Of a stretch of DNA of 64,000 nucleotides, positions 49,263-62,245 are shown piece after piece (within the stretch, counting starts at the first letter, position 1; each line of letters starts with the position of its first letter). This DNA is from Trogon surrucura. Taxonomy: Eukaryota > Chordata > Aves > Trogoniformes > Trogonidae. The translations under genes were made by a program, and so were the position numbers. The notes beneath the pieces are model-generated. The model saw only the letters and a list, made by a program, of their open reading frames with translations. It made no database searches and was not told the origin of the DNA. The stretch spans positions 2,557,501 through 2,621,500 of the forward strand of contig CM036639.1 of assembly GCA_020746105.1 (NCBI GenBank), given 5' to 3'.

Positions 49263-52200
49263 TCTTTGTACGGGTCTTCTAATTTGTAATGGCTTGCAAC
49301 CACAGGAAGAAAAATTGTCATTGTTAGCAGCCCTTAATTAGTTAGATGTTTGTAGAGAAGCTTATCCAGGGTTAGCCTTTCCTGCCAGCTTCAGCTCATG
49401 TTATAGCGCATTAGTACAATGACATGCAAACACCCCGATAACGAAATTAGCCAGGTTACATAATACATTATCACAGCTACACTTAGATGGAAGACGCAAA
49501 GACTTTTTATCTCATTATTCATTCTCTCAGATGAAAAATGCTGCTTCCCCCAGCACAATTGGTCTCGTACGCTGGGCTGCCACGTTCGCCCGCTACCGAC
49601 TCCGAGAATATTGCCTGCTTTGTTGTTAACGTTTTCTGCGGTGTCCTGGGTTTTCCTGGCAAGTACCTCGTCCAAGTCATGACCGATTCTTGGACCCTGC
49701 TTCATTCCTTCAGTTCACAAACTGCTGCCCGTGGTGACGAAACAGCAGGTAATGCTGCATCGTAATGAAGAAATGCCATAAAAATGCCTCTTGGGAAGTA
49801 CGGAATTGGTGTTCGCGTTCCCAGTCTGGCTACACAGCTCTCCTAGAAACTTCTTTTCATACCCTTTCCCTTATCCTGGGGTTTATATTCTCAATATAAA
49901 CTGTGGATTTTTACGGAGGTATTTATTCTCTTCAAGTACAAAAGGAAATTACAGCACCAGTTTTAGAGGAAACAAAGAGATACCCCCTCCCCTCCCATAC
50001 TAGAGCACTTAGGCTGCAGACTCTTGATACAAGGGGGTTTCTAGACAGAGCAAAAAGAAATATCTCCTTTAATTCAACGCTGGCCACGTGTCACTTAGCA
50101 GCAGGGAGGTCAACCTCTTCTGCAGTTTATGACGTTCTCCTGATCAAAATTCTCTTGTCCCTGGGAAGTGACAAAATTAAATTGGGTATCTGTGAAAATG
50201 AAGATTGAATTTCACCTTTCCTGCGTATGTAAAAGTTATTTGGGGTCAATTCTGCCCCCCTCGGTGGCAGATAGAAGTGAAATACTGTCATTCTTCCCAA
50301 ACCCTACCACCTTTTGTCTTTAATTCTGTAATAAAATGACTGGACAATTCCTAGGTGCTGGCACTGCTTGAACCTTGAAAACTTGCGTGGGGATACGCTG
50401 ATGTGTGTGTGTTTTGACACCGCTGTGCGTGCGAGAGCACCAAATTCTCAAATGCCTTCACTTCAGGTACAATTCTCAGTATCATCTGAACAATACATGA
50501 CAGGTTGGTTTTTTCCCTGCATGAAAAGCACCAGTAAATGCTCTCCCGCAGAGGTTTGAGGGCGTTACTTCTGTGTGTATGTAAGTTTGATTTTTATGTG
50601 AAGCTGATTAAACTGATGCCCATGAAAGAGGAGTGTGCAAGAATTTTAAATAGCTCCCGCTCTTTAATATTCACTTCCTCTTTGGTTTTAATTATTTTGT
50701 TCCTACGTTTTCCCTTTCAATTTACTAAAAAAATCTAAAAATGTAATTAGAGAGAAGCCGAACTCGGGAGAAAGCTGCCAGCGTTTCTACATCATGATTA
50801 AATATATCAGCCATCCCTTTAGTGAGAGACTGAAAAACGGGATTCTCATAATTATCTCCCAGTTATCCAGGAAAGAATCTGCAACACGTACGGAGACAGA
50901 GTTATTGAAAATGCAGCACTAATTAAAATCTCGTATAGGCTCCTAATGATTGGGAGAGTATGAAAACATAGTTATTTAATTATTTCCTGTATTTGCTATC
51001 TTTGTTACAAAACCAAACAAAACTGTTCTAAGCAAAACCCATCTCCAGTCACGGGGGAGATTTAATGAGGCTTTCCGATACGCACGAGTCACACAAACAT
51101 CGCAGGTTGTTTGATTCACCTCTCCTTACACCGGTGAGAGCGTTTGCCACGTGTAACGCGGAAGGAACGCCGTGGTGTATTCCCAAACAGTGATGGAACG
51201 GCTGCTCGGTTTGAGGATACTGCTACTGTCTGTTTGGTTTAAATTTAAGACTTAAGAAGAATCTGGACATTCTAGGCTTTTATGATTTCATTGTGGAATA
51301 GTAATATTTCTGTCATAGCCAATTAAAAATCTCTTCTGTAATAGGTTATCCTCCCGGTCTGACTTCCACCAGGGTATCTTCATCCTCTTGAAAATGTCAC
51401 GCTCTCACCCAGCCCCGCACAAAGCCCACAGTATTATTTGTCTTGTCAAAGGCGTCCAAGCTTTGGCACTGGCAGCACACGCTGGAGGACAGTAAGTGCT
51501 GATACGGTTTGTGATGAAAGGAAAAGCTTCTGAGATACTGGCTCCTTTGAACCGTGGAAGTCTGAGCATCCTCCAGGGAAAGGAAACCGGTGAGCTGTTT
51601 CTTCTGCATCCCTGTTCCTCAAAATTTAATTTGCAACAGAATGGCAAGTACTGAGCTAGTTAGAGTCCAGTATCCCCGCGTTTCCTCCGCTATAAATTAA
51701 AGCTTCAGTGTTGCGTGGTATAGGAGGGTAAGTTGAATATTATCCATCCTTTAAAACTTTTATAAGTGTAGAAATGTTAAGCAGCTTATTCATATGTATA
51801 TAAAAAAAAGACAAAATTGGGGAACCAGTCATTCCTGGTTTCAAAGCGGAAGTCTAGAAGAGGAGAGGAACTGGGTGGGGTTTAGGCATCCAGAGTCCTA
51901 AACATGGCTGAAAGCAATTCTTTTTCAACAGATGTCTAAAGTTACAGGTACTTACATTTTTGAGCTACTGCCCTTTCTTACGTGAAATTTCACTTAAATT
52001 TTGCCAGTTCCTGGTTATGCACGTGCTCAGAGCCATCACTGCCTCAGCACTCAAGCAGTCAGCACTTACCTGCGTTGCGTTTGGCTCCCATAGCACCTCT
52101 GTCCCTTGGAGTGTGACAGCAGAAGTTTGCTCCAGCACAGCCACCACGTGCAGAGCAGGTTCCCTTCAGCACAAAACCCTGCTGGGACAAAGCACCTGCT

Positions 52201-54852
52201 GGCAGCGGTGGGACAGGCTCCCTTTTCACATCCAAACTGTTCACAGGTCTGGCTTTAATGCTCTGCGTATTTCTAGCCTGAATTTGCTTTCCTGACTTGA
52301 ACGTACTGCAAGACAACTTAACTTAGTCATTGTTGCTGTGATTAAAAGCTACTTTTGTTTGTGAGAAAACAAACATGGTTCAAAAAAATCTCGACCTCCT
52401 TTGGAAAAACTCTGACGGGGAGATTTTAATTGCAGGGAATCTGTTCCTAGCGCTATTTTTACATGTATTGGGAAAGTATCAAAGCTAATTTTTTAGATGA
52501 GGAAATTAAAATGCACTATTGTGAGAAAGTGACTCCCTCATGTCTTTGAGTTGGTGCTTTGTTTCTCGTTAGAAGCATCTCCTGTCTTCCCTGATGAGCT
52601 TAACTCTTGTTTTCGGTGCTGGTTTGCTTTAAGATGCTTTTGATCCTGTATTCATTAAAACCTGATCCTGCTGCTTCCCACCAGCCCTAATGGTCTGTGA
52701 AATTATTTTCCTTTCTCCAAGATGCTGTTAACTCTCCTAGCACCTGCAGAGTAGAGGAGCTCAGAACATTGTCGAAAGTCCTTCGATTTATTCAAACCAG
52801 CTTTCTTCCACAAACAAGAATTAATCTTCAATGTTACCGCAGCCGTCCTCCTTCGTGGAGAAGTGGGAATGGACTGCAAGAGAGTCTGAAGGTTTTTATC
52901 ACTGCTGTTTTCCCCTTCTACAGGTACAGAGAGATAATTGGACAAAAGACTGGAAAATCGAGGATAAGATTCACTCAGTATAATGGAGCATGAAAATGTG
53001 AATGAACATAAAGGGCTCAAACAGCGGGGAAAAAAAAAAAAAGAAAAAAGAGAGGAAGTAAATCGAATAAGAAAAAAGTAGAGAACAATGAAGAGAAGCG
53101 ATGCCGCAAAGGGAGAACACAAAACTGCATTTGCAGTCTGGACCTTGCAAGGAATAACAACAGTTGAGGAAAAGGCAGGATTTTTAAGGTATCCACAAAG
53201 TAAGAATTTGTCAGTTGCCCAGCATCGGGATTGATAACTACGTGACAGTTTAGTCTTCTATTTTTCAAAGCTGGTGCAAGAGAGGAGGGTTTTCTAAATT
53301 TATGCTTTTGACACAATGATCAAGATTAACATTAGCTGTCAATATGCACTTTGTTGCACAAATCCTAGCAAGTGTTGTGACTTAAATATTGCTGCTCTGT
53401 CAGATTCCTGCAGAGCTGAAGAGCTTAATGCGGAACTAATCAGTTCTTGAGTTTTGCCTTCTCATTAGCAATGTCCTGCAATCACTATTATGCAATTAAG
53501 TTACTGCAACCAAAATGGCAGTAATGAGTATTCAGATGTTTCATTTCATTTGAAGATGCATTCAGTTACGGCACAGAAAATTGTTTTCTAGACCAGCGAT
53601 CTCAAAAACAAGCATTCAGAAGCCACAAAGACCAGCCAAAAGTAAGGTCGTCCACGCAATATTTTGGTCCCATGGCAGAGATCTGTGTGCTTGCGTGATC
53701 CCCTTACCTGTAACCTGATTTCCTAAGGAAACAAAGTTTGTGTTGCCTGACATCCTTGGCCCATCCTTCGATAACTTCTAATTCCCAACCAAATTCAAAA
53801 AAGCAGAGGCCTCAAAGATCCCTGCATTCTACCACAGCCCACTCTTAACAGAGTGGCACATCATGTAAATCCTAGTTCTTCTTGAAGAATGACCATTAAG
53901 GTTGTTTTGTTCAAGTGGCATTTTCAAGATCGATTTGAGCACGAGCCTTTACTATCCTGTCACCGGAAAATGATCTGTGTTATACAATTATACCCACTTC
54001 TCAGTGCTATCATCTACCTTATTCTACGTGCTCTCTAAACATTTGGGTTTTTTAAGCATCTGCTGATGAAGCTGCAGAAGGAGCTCATAAAAACAAGGCA
54101 GATGAAAGGAAAAGGAACGCAGCTGCTAAGTTTTCACCCCTGCGGATGCCATGTCTCAGCTACGAAATAAAACTGCACCTTTCTTAGCTGATACATCAGC
54201 GGCTTCCTCCTGGAGGGACAACAGGCACAAACACTGCAGCAGTGTAATCTGCTGTTTATTCTCAGTACGTGCGAGACTCTTCTCATCTCCCTGGAACCAC
54301 CAAGAACTGACAAGGCTCCTAGGAGAGTTCTGGCAGAAATGTTTTCGAAAACATCGCCTGCACTGCCAGTGGCTGCTGCTGTGTGGGCAGCCAGCTGCTT
54401 GTGCTACCTGAGGCCAGGAGGACACGCAGGTGGGCACATATTTATCTATACTCAGTGCCATTTGTAACGAAGCCATTCTGCAGAAGAGATGGTGATTGCT
54501 TTAAGGCTTCTGAAGACTTTGCTTCAGTGTACTCTCTGCTGATGGAATTAAGCAGAATAAAAATGGAGGAAGACCTTGATTTCCACATTATGTTTTACTA
54601 TATGTAAACACAAGGACTCTAGAAGTACAGTTAAATCGCTAAATAAAGAGGAACTGATTTTTTCGGTTATTTTTTCTCCTTGTATTTCTGGAAAATTATT
54701 GAAATAACAGTTCCCCCTGCTGGTAACTGGCTGAGTCACGGACTCAGGGTTGGGGCTCTGGAGCCAACAGAAAGTGGAAGAGAAGATGGAATCTCTTCAT
54801 AACGTCTCAGTCTGACCTTCATGTTTTGCACTTGCAGGCACTTAATAAACTA

Positions 54853-54902
54853 ATTTCCCTTCCTCTTCTATTCAGAGATTTCCCTTCCTCTTCTACTCAG
54901 AG
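54853..54902. repeat. 25-bp tandem duplication
   Basis: Two adjacent copies of a pyrimidine-rich 25-mer (ATTTCCCTTCCTCTTCTA followed by TTCAGAG or CTCAGAG) at 54853-54877 and 54878-54902 differ at a single base, so the event is recent or still variable. Confidence 0.9.
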
Positions 54903-57552
54903 AAAGACCAGTCACATCTGCGAAGGAAGGAGCAAACCACAAGCGTTCCCTTTGGTAACTCCTTGGCACGTCAGCCCAAACTCCAAACGTTACACTGTGA
55001 GTGTTCAAAGCACCTCCCATCTGGGCTGCAACGGGTGATGTTGTTTTATACTTTACAGAAACTTCCTATTCTGGAAAATGCGGCACTATCACAACACTAC
55101 TGCTTGCTTACAGCTGAGGAAAGACAGACCAAGCACACAGGAGTAGAAAGAACAAGGCAGTCTTTTTTTTTTATTATTTACCTAGATCTGTGCCCTTCTA
55201 ATAAACTAGAGAACGTCTTAAAAAAGCAAAGACAAACTGAGTCAGAGCAGAACTGGTGAAGCCCAGACGGCTGGTAGAGAGCCTGGGCACTGCGCTTTAA
55301 TTCCCTGAAACTGCTTACAGGCACCCATGCTACCGCAGAGCGCTTCCTTCTTTGAATAAGCAAAACACGACTTGCCAGCAGTAGTTAGAGATTCCTGTGC
55401 ACAGCCATACCCTGCAGGTTACGTGGTGTCGAGGTACACCAGGGCAAGTTCTGTCGACGCTTTGTACGTTACTGAGCTCTCACCTGAAGACAGACAGCTT
55501 CTCCTGACACTTCACCAGAAATTCAAGCGTTGCCTCTGAAGACACTTACACCATTTATATACGTATAAAAAAAAAGAACAAAGGCAAAAAACGGCTCGAC
55601 ATAAGGTATCCCTCTGCAAAAGGCGCCTCGAGGAGGAGCCACCATTTCTACAAGGAAAAAGTAACACAGAGGATGAAAACTTTATTGGATCCTAACCCAG
55701 CTCCTTTGGAATTTACCTGTCTTTAAATAAAGAGACAGTTGGACTCAAGCGGGAACATAGACCAGAAACCAGCAGGCAGGCTTCTCAAGATGTGGTAACC
55801 AGTCTGGCACTGGGGAGAAGCACTGCAGCAATCCTGGCAGCTCCAAGCTGGGGACTCGTTTTGCGGCACTGCTGTTAAAACTGTCCAAGAAGAAAAGCCG
55901 GCGCCGATTTGAAAATAGCTTCTCGAATTGCTTTTGTAGCCTCCTCTGGGATCTCGCAGTACGTGAGGTCTGGCGAGAAGACAGCAGGCTGTCCAAGGGA
56001 GTCCAAAGGACTCCGACTCAAGGTAGATACAAGACCTGCCTGTTTTAAGAAATTCTTATTGACTAAGAGTCAGAGGGGTGGCAAGAACCAAGCTGGAGCA
56101 ATACCAGGAATAGGCTTTAGAGCTAAAGTGGGTCAAGGGAGCCTGCAGCAATCAGGAGAGAGAAAATCTCCTTTCTTTCCTTTTTTTCTTGGCAGACCGA
56201 TCTTTAAATCTGTGCTCTGAATACAAGATGCTGTTTAAGACAGATCTTGGCTTAGAAAAGAAACTCAAGGAAGCTCCCAGCTTCACTCTTCCTGCTGGTC
56301 GTCTAGGGCGAGGGGACAGACCTGTGGCTTCGAGCAAGGGTTCCCTGGAAACTATGGTGGCTTCTTTTCAGTGGTTAAGAAAAGAATTAGCCAAGTCTGT
56401 GTCTTTTGGTTGGCTTAGGTTTTTTGAGGCGGAGTGTGGGCTGTTGTTATTTTTTAACACAGTTTCTCCTAGAGCTACACACACCTGGACTGGGGCAAAA
56501 GGGGGAGAAGAGCAGTCCCTGTACACAGACAAAGCAATTTGGCTTGAGATGCTGTAAATAAAAAGGAGATCACTGGTAACAGACTGAGAGCACAGGGGAA
56601 GGAGGCTGCTGATATCTCACTCCCTCCATTTCTGATCAGACGCTTTCTCAAGAGCTTTGGTCACTACAGAGTTATTGTTAATAAGCAATTCTGCTTCTGT
56701 GGAATCAAATTAGAGTGATTTCCCTTCGATTTGTAGCCCATACTAGTACAGAGCAGTAAGAGCAACGACTCCAAGATTCTTAACAATGACATGTTTGAAC
56801 AGAAATTCCAAGATGATCGCGAGGAAGCGGATGGATGAGGGAGTGACTTATAACGCATTTTTTCAGCTGTTTGTATTTGCACAGTGATGTGGGAGCGGGG
56901 TCTATTCCTCCATTAGATTACTAATTTAACAGAAGAGGAAACAAGTCTGCAGAGCGAACAGAACCAAGGGCTCACGCAGCATCTTTTTGCTGCTTTGGGT
57001 TGCTAAGTTTGAGAATTTGTTAAATTTAACAGAGCGCTGAGAGATAGAGGAGCTCAAGTCCTATAAATGCAGAGGAAAGATAGCTTTATGATTGAGACAC
57101 ACAAAAGATAATTAATTCTTATCTCTGCCACAGCGCTCACGAACAAGTCATGCAATTTCACCGCTCCCTTTATAGAAATGGAAATGGTATTCGTTACCGC
57201 AGAGATACAGGGAAGTGTGACTGTCTTCAGGGAAGCCAGAATCTCCACAGAGCAGCAGATGCCAGCAGCCGGTGCCCATCGGGCAGTACTCGTGGAGTTA
57301 AATCACAGAAGCTTTTGCTTCAGGATTCTCTACTATTGAGAACATGTTTGTTTGCTACTCATAATTTGACCTTCAAGTCAGCAAATTGATGAAGATGACG
57401 GAGAAAAAGCTCTTTAATAGCCTCGCATTTAATTTTCCAAGAAACACGTTGTTTGAGTAGAACTATAGGGTAGTGAGACAGATTAAATGAAACCCAAATT
57501 TGAGGCCAAAAAAGTTGCAAGGAACACTGGCGGGGTGGGGAAAGCAGAGGAC

Positions 57553-57569
57553 AGAGAGAGAGAGAGAGA
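57553..57569. repeat. (AG)n microsatellite
   Basis: Eight AG units plus one A. Short, and likely polymorphic. Confidence 0.9.
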
Positions 57570-58276
57570 CTTAGAGCAGCCGCTCAGCAAAGAGATCAAG
57601 ATCCCATCTGGAGGGGCAAAAGGCTAAAGCCACCGAACAGATGGAGACCGAGCGACAGCTGGTAGAAACAAGCTTTCAAGTGTAAAGTTTGCTCTTTGGA
57701 GAATTTCGCTCTCCAGCTCTGAAGGCATCATTATGATAATAACTCCTCCCCGCACAACGCTGGGGAGCTCGCCTGCGCTCAGGGGCGGGTGTTCCACAGC
57801 TCCCCGTGAGGGCGCTTAATTAACGAGGGCCCTTTCAACACTTGTCACGCAACCTTGGCATGGCTTTAGCAGCAGAGGGTCCTGCTCCTTCAGCAGCAGG
57901 GGGGATGAAAAGAATTAACGTGGGCCCCACTGGTTAAACAGGTTTGCTGTAAACTTTGACATAAGCCAAGAGTTGCTCCTGTTGCGGGGAAGGATGTATT
58001 CTAGATCTCGGCGTTTAGACACGTTACCTTAACGGAAGAACGTCCCACTGGCTGCTCCACCAACTCAGTTACGGAAAAACCATAGAGTCAATCAGAAGAG
58101 GGTGTTGGCTTCAACACAGGCATTTAATCCAGGGATTTTTTTCCAGGGCCACACCAAAGAACTCGCATAATTCTGAGACTAGCCCTCTCCTTGGAGAGAA
58201 GCGTGCTGTTCCTCCCCGAGATCAGCCAACAATACCGAAATTAAAGTTCTGGAAAAGTGGCCATTGTCACTTTTTC

Positions 58277-58567
58277 TTTAATAAAGATATGAAGTTGGTT
58301 TTTTTTTCCTGTTAAGGCAAGAATGTCATCCTGCTGCTAGGATCTAGTAATGCAGCTTCGATTACAGAAAAAAAAAAAAGCTTAATTACAGTTGAAACTA
58401 AAGTATTACACTGTTTAGACAATTCAAAATTAAAAAACTAAACCAAAAAGAAAATCCAAACACTCCCCTTCTGATTACCTATCCTGAGTCCAGTTTCATT
58501 AACAGATTTCTGAGGTACAAGACAATAAATTAAAAGTCCATTCCGACTGCAGAGATCAACCATTTCC
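58277..58567 (-). other. SLC35B1: Probable SLC35B1 3'UTR with ATTAAA signal
   Basis: Sequence following the SLC35B1 stop codon in sense direction. An ATTAAA hexamer (positions 58282-58277, reverse strand) about 290 bases downstream is the first plausible polyadenylation signal. The same spot also carries AATAAA on the forward strand. Site use is inferred. Confidence 0.35.
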
Positions 58568-61500
58568 TCAATGCGACGTCTTCTTCACTCCCTTTCCAAA
58601 TTTGGCATCCAGTCCAAGGCCTACAAAGAGATCGAATAATCCATGAAAGAACAGAAAGTTTCTCCACGTTCTCCGAACAAACACAACACAAGGAACTTTG
58701 TGGAAAAGCAGCGTAACAGCACCCACTTACTAACGGTCACCGAGAGGCAGCGACTCAGCGGGCGTGGGGGGAAAAACCCAAACCCCCAAACCACCCGACA
58801 GATCTGCCAGCAGCCACGTTCCTCTTTCCCGCGCTGGTAAGGCTACAACACGCTCCTCCACCGAGAGTGGTGCAATAAAATGAGATTTATTGGGTTTTGA
58901 CCAGCACCTTCTGTTGGCTCTGCCCTGTGTAAGTTACGAGGGGAAAGGCCTGAGGTGTCGCTTCCCCAACTTACCCAGGAACACCAGGACTGTCCCCACC
59001 CACTGCGTGGAACTGATGGGGTTGGCAAACAGAATGACGGACGCTAAGATGGTGAAGAACTTGCGGGTTGTGGTGATGATGGAACAAGTCAGAGGTCCGA
59101 AGTACACCACGGTCATGAAAATAAAACTCTGTAAAAAAAAAACAACAACAAGAGACAGACACCTTTTGTCACTCTGACTCGACAAAGCACGACACAGATC
59201 ATGTTTTTAGATGAAAAGCCATCAAGCCTGAGCCGAAAGATTCTTATTTCAAATCTCGGTTATTTGCATGAGAACTTGAAAGCAGTTTTTGCTCTGGAGG
59301 TAGCCTGGACAGAGAGCAAGCTCCAGCCACCGCACCGCGACGTGAAGCCACCTCACCCCGCCACCTCCCACCTGTGCAAGCACCGCGCCGTGAGGGCGGC
59401 ACGACGAGGGAGCTGCGCTCACCTGCCCCAGCGCGCTCGTCAGGCCGAACAGGAGGATGTTGTAAATGATGCTGGGGTAGCGTTCCGTGAAACTCAAGAA
59501 CTCCCAGAGCTCTCCGGTGAACAGGATCCCTGGGGGAAAGATCAAGATGAAAAGCCAGAAGTACGAGCCCGGCGGCAGCCCCAGCAGCCACTGCCTACGG
59601 AGTCTAATTCCAGTTTACCCCCAACAGGGGCTGCTAAAAGCAAAGACTAAACTCCCCACAGGGGAAAACACAAAGAAGAGGCCATAAAGCGATCACCTGC
59701 CTGGTTAATTAATGAAAGAAGCAATCGTTAACTGCAAATCCACTTCTGACAATACAGTCCCCAGCAATTAATTAGAAGCGCTACTCTCTAACTGGAGCGG
59801 AAAACCACGCTGACACGATTTGCTTCTCGGCCACGCGTAGAAAAGCAGGCGGCGAAGGCTGGAGCAGAGCCAGCCCGCAGGGAGGTCTCCTCCAGGTGAC
59901 CCAGGCTCTGGGTGGAGCAGTGTCCTCTAGCGGCCACCAGGAGAGCTACAAACCCGCCTCTCCTGCACAGCAAACAGGACGCCCCCAAACACGAAACGTG
60001 GAAGTTATTTGCAAAAAGCGTTCGGGGCCCGTTTCCGGAGCTCGGCACAATCTCTCTTCCCACGGGGCGTCCCCGGGCGCGGTGGCTGCGGTTTTTTCAG
60101 GGTGTTCCTTACCAGCCCCCAGGAACAAGGTGGACCAGAGATTAACGTTCAGCATCATGTGGTTGGAACCAGTCTGGTAGTGAGCTCTCATATGGTCCTG
60201 AGATACCCCAGTCAGCCCGTCCAAGGTCAGAGACAGCAGCTGAGAGAAAGAAGAGAAAGATAAGAGACAGCAAAGAAAACCTTCGTTCTTTATTTCTTCT
60301 CTGTGGGGAAGATTTCGAGCGCTCTCCCCCATTTTTTACACCCCAATTGCCTCTTAAATAGCAATTACGTGACCTCAAAACCCACGCCAAGAGGGACGTG
60401 TGTGACTCGTTGGCTGATCTCGCACCACAACTTAAACCTTGAACCCAGGCGCCCTCCCGCAGGAGTGTTTCCACACCGAGGTACAAAGGACACGGACTTT
60501 CCCGTGTCGTAACCGATCGTCCCTCCTCGTCCCCTCCCGCGTTATTCACGTGGCGGCAGAGCTCACCAGGAGGAGTTCTCCGTAGCCGAAGACGTGGTCG
60601 TCGCTCCCAACTGCCTTTTTAGGTTTGTAGAGAAACAGGGCCACGCCTGCCACTATCAAGAGGACGCAGAGATACTTGGCTGGCGGGTACTTCTTCCGCA
60701 GCAGAGTCACTCCTAAAAGCATGACTGTAAAGAGGCACCATCACAAACCGCTCCCACAACGCGGTCGGGGGGGGTTTAACCCGGCCCAACAGAGCAAGAC
60801 ACAGATAAACCACTTGCTCTTCCCGCGGAAGAGCGGAGAGAAGGCGAGAGCCACTGTTTTGACAGCGGAGGTCGTGGTCGAGGGCATGAGAAATTCACAC
60901 AAACGCACAGGAAGAAACGTGACGTTTGCCTACCTGGGATGGGCTTGCACGATTTGCCCAGGACCTGTGGAAGAAGGAGCACGTTAACGCCCCGCGTACC
61001 GTCACCTGCCCGCAGCCAGGGGGATCCCGGCCACACAAGGGTGACCGGACGGGGTCAGACCACCCTGCTGCACCACCAACCAACCACACCAGATCCTTCA
61101 AAAAACACCCCAAACAAACAAAACAAGAAGACAAAGAACCCCACCACAGGCAAGTGCTGAATTAATGGTGAAGGTTTCAGAATCATCTCAAGCCTCCAAC
61201 GTTAGCACCAACTCCCAGGCAGCAAATCCCCGCAGTTTCTAGGAGTTGCTGTTCCTTTTCTGGAACGGCCTGAGCCCATCGTCACCCCGCCTTACACACC
61301 CAGGGCCGACTGAAACGCAGCAGCACAGCCCCACAAAACCGGATACAGAAAAATAAGCGTCACAAGCAGTTTCCCTGTCCCCCACGTCACTTCGCCAGCA
61401 TCAGCTTCCCCGGCACAGTGCCTGGTTTTTGGGGTACCACGAGCAAAGCTCTACATTAACGCCGTGTCCCGCTCGCCCCCGCCCCGCCCCACCTGGGTCG

Positions 61501-62245
61501 GGTAGCTGACGAACTGCAGAGCCGAGTTGCTGGAAACCATCGCGCCCAGATAGGAGAGCGAGCAAGCGGCGTAGAGCCAGCTCCGCGTGCGGTCCGCTCT
61601 GACCGCATCGAAGAAATGGATCACTGGGAGAAAGACGGGAAGAGGAAAGTCAGGAGAGCGGCCAACAGCCGCCGCGGAACTCCTCGAGGACGTCAACGAG
61701 GCTCTGCCGTCAGAGCGGCGGCCACAGCCCCCTCCGACAGGTGAACAGCCCCGGCGAGCAGCTCGCTGGAGCCGCTGGGCGCGACCGGACTTACGGAGCT
61801 TGGCGAAGGCGGCGTTGATCACGCACTGGATGAACACCAGCGTCAGGGCGTACTTGAACTTCTCCTGCTTCGCGCCTTCCCCGTACCGTCCCCGCGTGCT
61901 GCAACGGGCGGGACACGGTGAGACACCGGCTGGGACCCGGCGCGGGGAACGTTCCCCCCCCACCCCGGGCCGTGACCTCGCCGAGGCAGCAGCGCGGGGG
62001 CCGCCCCCGGGGCTCCTCACGGCCCGGTCCCCGCCCCCCCCGCGGGGCTCCCCCCCGTCCCCGGTCCCGCTCCCCTCCCAGGGCTCCCCCCGCCCCGAGG
62101 CCGGGCCCGGCGCCGGTGCCGGTGCCGCCGCTCACATGGTCTCCTGCAGGATGCCGTAGTAGAAGTAGCAGGCGAAGACGCCCAGGAAGCAGACGGGCAG
62201 GCGGAGGCGCTCGGGCAGCGCGGCGCCGTTGGCGCTCGCTCCCAT
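58568..62245 (-). CDS. SLC35B1: SLC35B1 (AXER), ER ATP/ADP exchanger, nine exons
   Basis: Multi-pass ER membrane protein of the SLC35 nucleotide-sugar transporter family. The mammalian protein imports ATP into the ER lumen in exchange for ADP. Exons in transcript order: 62245-62136, 61898-61795, 61623-61493, 60964-60934, 60724-60567, 60239-60113, 59529-59423, 59128-58975, 58620-58568. All junctions are GT-AG and phase-consistent, giving 975 nt and 324 residues (human 322). Conserved blocks include [80 protein letters not shown] and the lysine-rich C-terminus [14 protein letters not shown]. Start chosen at the ATG in a strong context (GCCGCCATGG). An in-frame upstream ATG at 62341 could add 32 residues. 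Exon 4 is a 31-nt microexon. Introns are short (about 80-950 bp). Confidence 0.98.

Larger units (their letters stand above)
49263..58276. other. Intergenic DNA between the SPOP promoter and SLC35B1
   Basis: About 9 kb without a recognisable gene, RNA or full transposon. Open frames are short and show no domain. Local structures noted separately are a 25-bp tandem duplication (54853-54902) and an AG dinucleotide run (57553-57569). Confidence 0.5.
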
